Origin: Byssochlamys sp. IMV 00236
Lineage: Eukaryota; Ascomycota; Eurotiomycetes; Eurotiales; Thermoascaceae
Direction of reading: 5' to 3'
Length of the DNA: 35,052 nt
NCBI GenBank assembly: GCA_001931875.2
Contig: MSJH02000002.1
Span: 1-35,052, forward strand
This document shows positions 1 through 9,782 of the stretch, piece after piece; the first letter of the stretch is position 1, and every line of letters begins with the position of its first letter. The position numbers were made by a program, and so were the translations under genes. The notes beneath the pieces were generated by a model. The model had not been told where the DNA came from. It did no database searches and saw only the letters and a list, made by a program, of their open reading frames with translations.

Positions 1-37
<37 letters not shown>

Positions 38-177
38 GCTACTCTTGCTTCCAATCAAACTATAGATCACGAGACAAAATTATATTTTTATATATATGAT
101 AATAAAACCAATTGCTTTAATCCAATGCCATTTCTTCATTTTGCTACATAATCTAATTAGATCACACATCTTTTCTC
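1..177. other. AT-rich flank with a poly-A run
   Basis: It opens with an A homopolymer of about 30 bases (positions 6-35) followed by AT-rich sequence. It lies downstream of the ALYREF gene, which runs leftwards and ends near 178, so part of it is that gene's 3' UTR. The ORF read from 96 on the plus strand is antisense to the ALYREF last exon and is not a gene. An alternative donor-like GTGAGT sits at the last codons of ALYREF, so a further tiny 3' exon here cannot be excluded. Confidence 0.4.
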
Positions 178-364
178 TTATCCATCCATACTCACATTCA
201 TATAACTATCCATCTCCTTATCAAGTTCCTCTGCTGTCTTTTCTGTTTTGTCTTTTGATGTTCTTTCTTTTGGTGTTCTTCCAGGGCGACCTCTGTCATG
301 ACGACGACTGCTGTTATTACCACCACTAAACACATATCATGAGTTCACCATACTGATAACAGTT

Positions 365-395
<31 letters not shown>

Positions 396-1065
396 CTGCG
401 AGATGAACGATGTGCAGGAGGCTGACTGACTTCAATCTTCATGGGTTGACCTTTTTTTTTTTGCGGTTGTTTAGCTCTCCAGACAATGTATATATTTTGT
501 GTAATAAATACCATCAAGCTCGACATTATTAAACTTTTCAATGGCTTTCTGTGCATCTGAATTGGAAGCATATCGTACTTTAGCTTGACCTGTTGAGCGA
601 CCAGAACGATCATAGAACAAACGAGCCTTTTCGACTTGTCCGACAGTTGAAAAGAGTTCAAGGACATCATTTTCGGTGACGTTGTAATGAAGGTTATCAA
701 TTGTGATCTCCACTCCTCCTCCTCCTCTTGAGACATTGCTAATTCGAGAACCAAGTCGTGACATCACAAGTGAACTGGAAGCGTCATCTTGGAATTTATC
801 GTGTGCCCAAGGACTATTGACATCTCTGGGCCCATTACCTCGCTAGAACTTTATTAGTTTATATTTTTTTCTATTTCTTTATTTTTCTTACTCGTTGACT
901 CGAGCCTTGAATCTTTATGGTTCGAATGAACGAACGGACTGGAGGCTCTGATCGTTTAGGCTTACGAATATGACTTGTTTGACGACGTGGACCTGGATGA
1001 GTATTTCTTCCCTTCTTTCTTTCTTGAATAACATCATCTAAAGCACGATCAAGTTTTGAGGTCAT
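178..1065 (-). CDS. ALYREF/Yra1-type mRNA export adaptor (THO/TREX subunit 4)
   Basis: Nuclear RNA-binding adaptor that bridges the helicase UAP56/Sub2 and the Mex67/NXF1 export receptor in TREX. I read four exons: 892-1065, 512-842, 396-450 and 178-325. They join in frame to 235 aa. The N-terminus has the UAP56-binding motif (LDRALDDVI, residues 5-13) followed by an Arg/Lys-rich stretch. The middle is one RRM starting at VEITIDNLHYNVTENDV and ending LDGQPMKIEV. The C-terminus is RG-rich and ends with the family's second UAP56-binding motif (EELDKEMDSYMN). The 450 acceptor restores the canonical LDG-PMKI strand. Another acceptor 24 nt upstream (exon from 474) is also in frame and adds 8 basic residues. 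Introns are short, with branch-like CTAAT or CTAAAC. Family assignment is firm; the last few codons are less certain. Confidence 0.9.
365..392. repeat. (CA)14 microsatellite inside an ALYREF intron
   Basis: Fourteen CA units. On the coding (minus) strand this is a TG tract that begins 3 nt after the GTATG donor of the last intron of the ALYREF gene, so the repeat occupies the intron's 5' end. Confidence 0.95.
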
Positions 1066-2054
1066 TGTTGGTTCAGTTTAAAAAATAAAAAGGAAAAAGG
1101 AAAAAATATATGTCAAATAAAGATTTTATTGGTGTGTGTAAAAGGGGGAGAATGATTGGGTTCATTTGGGACTGGACTTGAATTATGATAACTTGGTTGA
1201 AAATGTTATAAAATGCTCAAGTTTGATTTACTTTTTGATAAACATGGCGCGTATTCTTTGTATTCTGAATAAATGATCTTTGTGTAGAATAAAGAAAACT
1301 AAATGCAAGATAATTAAATAGAACAATAGAGTTAGAAAATAGATGAACCATAGAAAGAAATACTAGGTGCAGTCCAAAATACACTCCAACAGGTTGAATG
1401 CATAAAGGTCATTACAGACATCCTTATACATTTATATTGACGACAGTCTATCTTGGATATATATATATATATATATATCTGATAGACAAGGATGTATTGT
1501 GTATGTATTGAGATGTTTAGGTTAACCAATTGTTGTAGCAGTTAATGATTTGGCGATCTTCCCTCCTTATTATAATGCGCAGCTTCAATATAATAATCAA
1601 TAATGTTATGGTAACCATACATTCGTTTTTTCCACGTCATCGTGCTTCCGTAGATCTAAAGACTTTGCACATTGTGATAAGTAAGAGCTAAATTGACTTT
1701 TTGTGACGAACAGCATACTCCGATTCCTCTCTACATGTTTATTTGTCGTTTATTGATGTCACAGTGTTATATACATGTTTTCATAGTTTATTCATAATAG
1801 AAAGTATGTAATTTAATTATTAGTTAATTATAATGAATAATAATGACATAGTCATTAAAGGATTGATAATCGTTTGCATAACATGATTAATTGATAGGTA
1901 TACATTTGTTACATTTGTGATGATGGGTTCGTTGTTTATTGTGTATCTAAATTAGTTTTCTCTGTATGAATTTGATTTATGAACCCACAAAGAAAGATAT
2001 TTAATAGAAAAGGGGTAGCTGTCGTTTTATAAGTTACATATTTCAGTGGGCACA
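1066..2054. other. Intergenic, no gene recognised
   Basis: AT-rich sequence upstream of the ALYREF gene, which starts at 1065 and reads left; the first few hundred bases probably hold its promoter. It contains an AT dinucleotide tract near 1458-1478. Short ORFs here have no protein-like composition. I see no element relic before 2055. Confidence 0.6.
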
Positions 2055-2570
2055 TTAGTTAAGAAGTAATTTTGGGTAAACTATATTGTTGATCGTATTA
2101 GAACTTTCTGATGGAAAGATTAAGATGCCAGAAAGAGAAACTGATCTTGGAAGGGAGACATATGGCTGTCCATACATAAATGGTAATTGTTTTTGGTCGA
2201 CGCCCACATATACCAATAATTGGCCTTGGGACTTGTTGATGATTATAGCAAAACATAGTTTAACAGGAACTGCTTCTTTATAAACATAAACGGTATATCT
2301 CCTTCTTATGTTGATAGCATAAATCTGAGTATAAGATCTAATATTCCATTTCAACTCATTCGCTGGCGAACCTTGAGCATATACTTCCAATATATACACC
2401 ATGGTCAATCTTGTTCCGTTACAGAGATCACCTACTGGGTCAACCTTTAACTCCAGTTGTAAAGGAAGCAGTCCTGTACGATTGAAGCTTTGAAGATACT
2501 CTGCAGAAGCCTTAGGCTTCATTGATGTCAGCCGTGTATCCGTGGAAAGGAGTATCACTTTTTTTTTTTT
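2055..2570 (-). pseudogene. Decayed C-terminal fragment of a Helitron PIF1-like helicase
   Basis: The minus-strand translation matches, with indels and substitutions, the last ~180 residues of the Helitron helicase at 3903-6398. Shared landmarks are LLSTD, AEYLQS, LCNGTRL, VKLCFA, INKSQGQ, YVGVD, LSGI and a terminal NNIVYPKLLL. Motif VI is damaged: the usual VALSR reads VSLPR. The rest of the helicase and all of Rep are absent. It points opposite to the larger copy and is clearly more diverged, so it is the remnant of a separate, older insertion or rearrangement. Confidence 0.85.
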
Positions 2571-2687
2571 TAACTGGCATCTTTTCTAGCACAATTTCGC
2601 TGAATCGACCACTATATAAAGGGGTGCTGTACTCCATATCGAATAAAGAAATAACTTTACAGATATTTTTCATCATCTAAAAAAATG

Positions 2688-2862
2688 AAATCGTTCATAT
2701 TCTTGAAAGAAGACGGCAAAGGAAATGTTTATGACAAGAGCTGAAGCAATGGACATTGTTACTTCAGCATGACTACAATCGACAGTGAATTGAGAAGGAG
2801 AAACAATCAATCCATTATCTTTCATGAAGTTTAAGCATTGAGCAAAAGTCCATTACCGCGTT
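2688..2862 (-). pseudogene. Possible Mutator-like (MULE) transposase scrap
   Basis: One minus-strand frame reads about 58 residues, including FAQCLNFMKDNG and SQFTVDCSHAEVTMSIASA. This resembles the MULE transposase segment where a catalytic Asp (here FTVDC) is followed by an AE..AI-type helix. Flanking frames carry stops and no terminal inverted repeats were found. This is inference from a short stretch; a chance ORF is possible. Confidence 0.3.
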
Positions 2863-3519
2863 CAATAAAAAGTGTACTGAGTGTGTACCTAGTGTACCTA
2901 GTTGCAACAAATGGTATTTTTTAAAGCAGACAAACTATCTGATACCAGTAAAGCGTTTAGGCCAAAGCTACATGCACCAGAAAATAGGCTAATTCCACAG
3001 GCGCTTCTTCTCCTGTACATGCAAAGATTTCCAATGGAATAATGTAAAATACAATATCATCATAATCACACATGAGTTAAGTGGTTTACGTTGATCAAAC
3101 TGACAACATAAATTAAAGTACAGCAATGAAAGCATTTCTTTTTATCTCTTTCTTCCTGAAAAAACAAGATGGCAACATTTATAAGGTCATGTTTAGCATG
3201 ACGTGACACATTCAAAAGCTTTGTTGACGACATCGCTGGCAGTGCCTTTAGCATTAACTTCTTTGTGGATTTCCTCCTACATCAGTAAAATGTTTATCTC
3301 TTACATTCAAGCTGTTTGCATGTACTTTTCAAAGGAATGCACTGATCAAAACTATAAAGTACTATTGAAAAAAAGATTTTAGTGAAGGTATTGGTAGAGC
3401 AGATGCTTGCTAGTTAGGCGACGCTTATTCTTATAAGCCTTATGTTCAAAAATCAGGCGAAAAGAAATGCCGCAATTGAGCAAGTAATATTATACAATAG
3501 TAACCATGTGTTTTTTGTT

Positions 3520-3553
<34 letters not shown>

Positions 3554-3554
3554 A
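2863..3554. other. No gene recognised; 5' approach to the Helitron
   Basis: AT-rich, with an AT dinucleotide tract around 3526-3553. The part of a Helitron Rep protein carrying the HUH motif would be expected here, but I could not find it in any frame, so the element seems 5'-truncated or eroded. A tRNA-like string near 3395-3420 does not fold into a tRNA. Confidence 0.5.
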
Positions 3555-6398
3555 TCAGCAGCGAAAGCACAAGTAATACAGTTTCTGAATTACGTCTTTG
3601 TACCTGTTGCTTCATCGGAAAAATCAGCCTACGCGGAAAAAGATATCACTCTAATATATCACTCTAACTCCTGCATGCTTCATGGTCCATGTGATGAAAT
3701 TAATCCTGGCAGTCCATGTATGGTACAGGGTGCACAAGGGCTAATGGTTTGCTCGAAGCGGTTTCCAAAACCATTTCAGGGTGAGACCACTTTCCCTGAG
3801 AATGGCTATCCTCTCTATCGTCGTAGGTGAATTGCAGCAGAGGACCAAAATAATTTCTTTTATTCTGTCAGACTACGTGGAAGAGTAGGTGCTGAATTTG
3901 TCATGGATAACCGTTGGGTTGTTCCATACAATCCATACCTGACAAAAAAATACAAAGCACATATAAACGTTGAAGTCTGTACTGGTGTCGAAGTAGTCAA
4001 GTATATCAACAAGTATGTTTACAAAGGCACAGATCGTACAACCTTGGAGATCGAGGATAGCCAAGATGAAATTAAAAAGTATCTTCACTCCAGGAATATT
4101 GGGCCATCTGAGGCTGTGTGGAACCTCTTTCAGTTCAAAACGCATGAGGAAGATCCCACAGTAATAAGTCTGCAGGTACATCTACCGGGCCAGCAAACTA
4201 TCTATTTCCCTTCTGAGGCATCAGCAACAGAGATTTCAAGAATTCTCGAAAGAAATATGACAACCTTGATGGCTTTCTTCGAATACAATGCAAGGAATGA
4301 ATATGGGAGGTCATATCTTTATCAAGAATTTCCCCAGTATTTTGTTTTCGATGAAGGATTAAAGCGATGGAAACACCGCCAGCGAGGCTTTGCCATCGGC
4401 AGAACGTATCACTGCAACCCTATTGCAGGTGAAAGGTTTTACCTTCGTATTTTGCTGACCAGCGTCCGTGGTTCCAAGTCTTTTGAGGACATTAGGACGG
4501 TCAATGGTATTTTGTACCCAACCTTCGGAGAGGCCTGCGTGGCTCATCACTCGGTCGAGGATGATCGCGAATGGGACAGATGCTTTGCTGAAGCAAGACT
4601 TTTTGCTACAGGCAGTGAGCTACGAAGGCTATTTGTCACCGCACTCTTGCAAGCTCAGTTAAGCAATCCGTTAGCGCTGTGGGAAAGATACTGCAATGAT
4701 GTCTGTGACGATCTCTCTAATAGGCTTATAAATCTATTAGGTGATAACTTTACTACCCAGCTCCTCCAGCAGGCATTCACCAATGACAACCCAGCTATTG
4801 ACTTCGGCCTCCATCTGATAGATGACAAAATACAAGGACATGATAAAAGCCTCCAGACGTTCAACTTGCCTGAACCTCTCTGTAATTGGCAATCCTTGCT
4901 CGAGAGCCGTGATGGCAACCAAATAGGAGCCAACCCTCTCATAAGAAGAGCACTGGCATTTGACTCTGAACAAGCCTTGATCGAGTTCAACAGAATGTAT
5001 AACCAGCTCAATCAGCAGCAGAAGTATGCCTTTGACACCATCACCAGCAAGATTGAGTCCGATTCTAGCAATAGTCAATTCTTTCTGCAATGTCCTGCCG
5101 GTACAGGCAAAACATTCGCTTATAACACTCTCTGTAACTATTACAAGAGTAGAAACGAAATTGTTCTTTGTGTCGCTTCTTCTGGCATTGCTGCTCTTCT
5201 TCTGCCCAACGGCCAGACATCCCATTCATTGTTCAAGATCCCGTTGTCTGTTAATGAATGCTCCACATGCAACATCCGAAAGGATAGCAATTTGGCGGAA
5301 ATGATCAGACGAGCCAAACTAATTATTTGGGATGAGGTGCCGATGCAGCATAAATACTGTTTTGAAGCTGTCCATCGCATCTTTCAAGACATCTGTGACG
5401 ACCCCGAAGAGCTGTACTTGTTTGGTGGTAAGCCTATTGTCCTTGATGGTGATTTTGCTCAGATCCCACCAGCGATCAGAAGGGGTAACAGAGCTGATAC
5501 TGTTAGTGCCTCTGTTAAACAATCATTCTTTTGGTCAAGGCTCCAGCTCTTGAGCCTTACGCAGAATATGCGTTTAACGAACCTGTTAAATCAAAACGAC
5601 ATTGCATTTGCAAGATTTATAGCAAATGTGTCATACGATCATACACTTTATGGCTCAATGACACTTCTTAGCTATATTCATCAGACAAAGTTATTGAATG
5701 AATTTATTAGCAAAGTCTATAATGATGATGAAATCAGCAATTCGATGACGATACGCAATGGTCAGTATTTTGGTGAAAGAGTCATTTTAGCTACCAGAAA
5801 CGACACAGTCGGAAGAATAAACGAGATTGTCCTCAATAAAATGCCTGGCAAAAATGTTACACTTCTGTCCACGGACTCTGCTGACGTTAACGAAGCTGAT
5901 GGTTTACACACTGTTCCAGCAGAATATTTGTACAGCTTGGATCCAACAGGGCTACCCCCATCTAAGCTTGAGCTCAAAGTTGGCGCATCTATAGTGCTAC
6001 TAAGAAACATTGACCCAGCAAGAGGTCTATGTAATGGTACTCGCCTGGTTGTCGTACGAATTGGCAGCAATATGCTTCAGGTTCGCCTAGCCAATAAGCC
6101 AGATGATCCATTAGAACTTATACCCCGCTTTACGCTATCAACACAAGAAGGTGAACTGCCATTCACTTTAGCAAGAAAGCAATTTCCTGTTAAATTATGC
6201 TTTGCTATGACCATCAACAAATCCCAAGGCCAATCATTAAAATATGTGGGCGTCGACCTAAGACAATCATCATTTATGCATGGACAACTATATGTCGCTC
6301 TTTCAAGAGTCACTTCTCTTTCTGGCATCTCAGTCCTTCTGCCAGAAAGCTCAAATACAACCAACAATGTTGTCTATCCCGAATTACTACTTCCCTAA
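3555..6398 (+). pseudogene. Helitron Rep/PIF1-type helicase, Rep part truncated and interrupted by TGA
   Basis: Replication protein of a rolling-circle Helitron. An uninterrupted 831-codon ORF runs 3903-6398. In-frame coding continues upstream to about 3555 (LHGPC from 3678, then CSKRFPKPFQGETTFPENGYPLYRR) but is broken by a TGA at 3828-3830. The Rep two-tyrosine motif is present (KYINKYVYKG; Tyr34 and Tyr38 of the 831-aa ORF). The upstream HUH metal-binding motif is missing. The helicase part is complete: Walker A CPAGTGKT (~397-404), Walker B LIIWDEVPM (Asp ~477), LDGDFAQIPP (~514), TINKSQGQS (~770) and VALSRV near the end. With Rep cut off, autonomous transposition is unlikely; the helicase frame alone is well preserved. 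Confidence 0.9.
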
Positions 6399-6449
6399 TA
6401 TGCCCATCTACCAAATGAAGCTGATCTGTATGCCAAACCTCAATGCTAC

Positions 6450-7373
6450 ATGAAATGGTTACACTTTATACAGAAAGAAATGGAACAAAAGAAGTTCATT
6501 CAAGAAATGAAACCTCAAGACAAGGCATCAAGCAGTTATGTTCATAGAAAGTTGCAAGAACTTCCTTTTGTCAAGAAATTGAATACAAGCAAATACAGAT
6601 CATTAATGGAAAACACATTGACCGCCATCAATTCCAACAAGACTTTGGAAATAACAAGCAAACTGAAGAACATTGATAAAAAGGATACTGATGCTGTTCA
6701 AACCTTTATCAAAACAGCGCAAGCAAGAATTCAAGACAAGTCCTTCATGCCTCTCAAATATACTGACCCTCGAGGGTCAAGATACTTTTCTTTACTTCCC
6801 TTGTACAAGAGTGATTCCAAGAGTATACAGATTGATGCTCAATCTTTCTGGAAACTTGCCAAACAATATGACAACAAGATCAAACCAGGTCAAAAGAATG
6901 ATAATGACTTAACTTTATGGTACTTTAATGTCTTTGATTTTTCAAAAATAGGCTACAAGACACTTGAAAGCTTGACCTCACGTTCCAAAAGGTTTACGTA
7001 CGTATGCTTACATGGCTTTTATTTTTGATCTAAACAAATGTTGTCATTGTAGAAATGTGATCACCAAACGAAAATGCAAGCAATCTAACGGGAGGACCGA
7101 ATTTGTTTATGTTGTCGAGTACTTAACGAGTCAGATCTGTAACAAGTGCAAAACCAGTCAATTAAATAATTTCTCTGTTTCTGAATCAAAGTGAAGAGTA
7201 CACTCTGTCCTCAAGTATGAATCTTGTGGTACGATTTGGAATCGCGATGTGAACAGTGCATTAAATATATATGGTATCTTTGTTTACAAATCAAAACACG
7301 ACAATGAAAGTTCTCCCCCCCCTTCAAAAGACCTTCAAGAGATTAACGGTGCTTCCTGGATTTAATGCGCTGT
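6450..7373 (+). pseudogene. Fanzor (eukaryotic TnpB-like) nuclease relic with central deletion
   Basis: Fanzors are RNA-guided RuvC nucleases related to IS605 TnpB and carried by eukaryotic transposons. The N-terminal part (6450 to about 6990) has a Lys-rich region, then FSLLPLYKSDSKSIQIDA and LWYFNVFDF, a pattern I associate with this family in Mucorales. After a frame change, the C-terminal part (7012-7373) has EYLTSQICNKCKTSQLNN (first CxxC of the zinc ribbon), then VHSVLKYESCGTIWNRDV, followed by a short NSALNI segment. This is the second half of the ribbon with its first Cys changed to Tyr, then the RuvC-III Asp. An in-frame TGA at 7192-7194 separates the two. The middle region that should carry the RuvC-I and RuvC-II acidic residues is absent. 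It begins 51 bp after the Helitron helicase stop on the same strand. Inactive; family call rests on the zinc ribbon plus RuvC-III. Confidence 0.75.
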
Positions 7374-7409
7374 CTATGACGGCAGTGCATTCCTTAACGC
7401 CTCGATAGG

Positions 7410-7417
7410 TATAAAAC
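7410..7417 (+). promoter_or_regulatory. TATA-like box before the 7458 ORF
   Basis: TATAAAAC lies about 40 nt upstream of the ATG at 7458, a plausible core promoter spacing for a short 5' UTR. Sequence match only. Confidence 0.35.
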
Positions 7418-7457
7418 GAATAAAACGTTATTCTTTATCCATTAGTCTTCTAGTTAA

Positions 7458-7772
7458 ATGAAGGATGTATTTGCAATTACTAACCAATACACTGACATTA
7501 TGATGGATAAAACTGACCAGTCGTTCGCAACCTGGAGGACCATTGATGTTGAATGCGCCATTTACAAGAAGAAGGAATACTTGGGTAAAATTATGGTTTA
7601 AATGTGCGAGAATGATTTATTGTTTAACCTTTAAGATGGTTTAGTCAAGGGCATCAGATTTATTCCAGACCATCTGACGCACATAAAAGGCTTAAACGAA
7701 CAGAAGATTTCGATCGTTGATTATGCCAGAGAATCACCAGACAACGGAGAGGAACAACAGATCACTTGTTGA
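7458..7772 (+). CDS. Small two-exon orphan ORF, probably the start of an eroded repeat-family gene
   Basis: Exons 7458-7584 and 7636-7772 join across a 51-nt intron (donor GTAAAA, acceptor TTTAAG) into an 87-aa frame. It starts MKDVFAITNQYTDIMMDK and includes KKKEYLDGLVKGIRFIPDHL and KISIVDYARESPDNGEEQQ. I do not recognise the family. The frame stops at TGA 7770-7772, but protein-like sequence reappears at about 7874-8000 (DEDVCLVAIDYAGLS, then NRDGLYQLS). The gene may therefore once have been longer and lost its frame. That later piece shares a D-L-x4-[ED]-G-[IL]-Y pattern with the relic at 21950-22255, suggesting a dispersed family. It follows the Fanzor relic directly. Confidence 0.4.
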
Positions 7773-9065
7773 CAAAGTGCTTATGTCGTCTTGCTGCTCA
7801 ATCTCAGATCCACCCAAGGCTAATATGTATATGATGTAGATTGCAATATGAATGAAGTGCATACATATTTCAGATTTGATAAGCTATTAAGCACAACAGA
7901 TGAAGATGTGTGTTTAGTTGCGATCGATTACGCTGGGTTGTCTACGAACAGGGATGGTTTATATCAATTAAGTATGTATATTATTGGTTCTAATAATTAA
8001 CAGAGCGAACATGTTATTATCAATATTAGATGCGGTTTTGACCTCACTCATCAAGATCAAATAACAACTATTGGCATTGTATTTCTTTTATTGGTTTTAA
8101 ATTTTACTGTTAATAAATAGAAGATCATGGCATATATCCTTCCTTGTTTACTCTATCCGATTATCTCATAAAATCCTTCATTCATTCGATGGAGAGTGAC
8201 AGTGGAACCACTATAAGGATCCTTTTTTCCAAGAATAGACTTTCCAAATATGTATTTCTTTCCGTTCGCTATTTTTGTCATTGTTCCGAACCTTGACATT
8301 TTACAATGTAGTTGCTCATCATTTCGTACCTATTTCTGTTAAAGTAGTGTACCAAAGAAGAAGTAAAAGTGTTTTTATATTGCTTTAGAAAGAATTTATG
8401 CTTTAAGAACTACATGAGTATAAAAATGCACCAGTATCTGTTCATTATGCCTCGTTTTCTCCCGCTTTTCTCTATCAACAGTACACGAGCTCAATACTCA
8501 TGTACAATGAATCTATGACCTATATCCAAGCATTGATATTCCACTCTGCTCACTACCAATCTTCTTTCCCAATTCTTTTGGTGATGAGGTGAAAAAGATC
8601 GGCACTCTTGAGAAATTAAATAAGGGTCCATTACCTTTTTTGACCCTTCTTTTTCCTATTGTAACAGAAGATCCGCGGACAATGATTAGCGCGTGACAGT
8701 GGAGATAATCGTGTAACACTAAAATAGGGAGTGGAAACAATGAGCTTCGTTTTCATAATAAAAAGAAAGCAATATCTTTACTATAACTTTTCTTACATCC
8801 ACCAACAATAACTATGGAAATCATTGCTAGTGAAGTACCAAGAGAACAAGAGGCATATTGCTATTAAGCAACAACAATAGCAATAAAAAAAAACTCAAGA
8901 ATAAAGAAGGGGTTCACACTCAGACATATTGTGTAACAATAACGGAAGGATGATAGACAGCATGACCTTATTCTGTTTTGATGTTTATCATAAAAGAATT
9001 GCTGACCCACCTCTGTTTTTTTCCCCCTTTTCTCTTCTCTACATTTTTTTAAAAAGAAAAATACC
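7773..9065. other. Mostly non-coding; one orphan relic near 7874-8000
   Basis: Apart from the protein-like piece at about 7874-8000 (see the 7458 ORF), nothing coding is convincing. The last 60 bases (T/C-rich, then A-rich) look like the leader of the ORF starting at 9066. Confidence 0.4.
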
Positions 9066-9782
9066 ATGTCTTTAACAAGATTCTTTCAATATCAAGCGCT
9101 TGAAAAGCTTATTAACCTTACATGCGAAAAGGCAGAAAGGATCTTTCGGGGCCAAGTATGTCCTTTAATCCTGAGCTATCAGCTTCAAACGGTGGTTGAC
9201 AGGCTTGCTGAGGAACAGGTTCGTATTTTACGTGATGATTTGTCATGGAGAACCTTTCCAAAGAAGCATAAGCTTGTCATGGCTGATCCAAGTCCTGTGC
9301 CGACCAAGCGACATCGTCCAAACCCAAGCAGTGCTGGCGCTGTCTCTGTGGTCAAAAAAGTTGCCTCTGGTCGTGCCTCCACTCCCTTGCCTTGTCGCTT
9401 TGTACTCCAGCGCAATCGTCAAGATGATTCCCTTCGTGCTGCTCTCCAAAGACCGTCCCAGTTTGGTGGGAGCCGTTTTGGTAAGCGGCCCGTAAATGAC
9501 CTTTTGGTCCTTTCTATCTCTTCGTGCCGAAAAGATCCTGGCATCACTTTTTCTCCTGGTGCGTTCGTGTCTTTGTGCCCCCCCTCCGTTCCTGCTTGTA
9601 TACCTAGTGCCGCAGAGATACGTCCTTCATGTCTTCCTGCTCTTTCTTCTAGCGTGGTATTTCATTGCCCCCAGAAGCGAAGACATGAAGAAGACGTAGA
9701 TGATAGAAACATGGCCCACTCTTCGTCTCGGCCTATTAAGAGACGCAAGACCCAAAGTGGCCATGTTTCTATCTACAAATAG
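9066..9782 (+). CDS. 238-aa orphan ORF of a multicopy repeat family, with basic C-terminus
   Basis: Uninterrupted ORF beginning MSLTRFFQYQALEKLINLTC. I find no known domain. The middle is Pro/Ser/Arg-rich (KRHRPNPSS). The C-terminal third contains KRRHEEDVDDRNMAHSSSR, then PIKRRK, which looks like a bipartite nuclear localisation signal. A pyrimidine-rich leader precedes the ATG, and the stop is followed at once by a long CT tract. The last ~310 bp (from about 9478) has two further copies in the window: 10806-11160 in direct orientation and within 23981-25084 inverted. Both have lost the reading frame, so this copy may be the only intact one here. It could be a domesticated or non-autonomous element gene; function unknown. 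Confidence 0.45.
   Translation: MSLTRFFQYQALEKLINLTCEKAERIFRGQVCPLILSYQLQTVVDRLAEEQVRILRDDLSWRTFPKKHKLVMADPSPVPTKRHRPNPSSAGAVSVVKKVASGRASTPLPCRFVLQRNRQDDSLRAALQRPSQFGGSRFGKRPVNDLLVLSISSCRKDPGITFSPGAFVSLCPPSVPACIPSAAEIRPSCLPALSSSVVFHCPQKRRHEEDVDDRNMAHSSSRPIKRRKTQSGHVSIYK

Noticed and set aside
3388..3465. tRNA-like string (GGTAGAGC...) before the Helitron
   Set aside because: No acceptor-stem pairing, no proper anticodon stem and no TTCRANY-type T loop at the right distance.
8513..8740. 75-aa minus-strand ORF
   Set aside because: No motif or splice/promoter context; length expected by chance in this composition.
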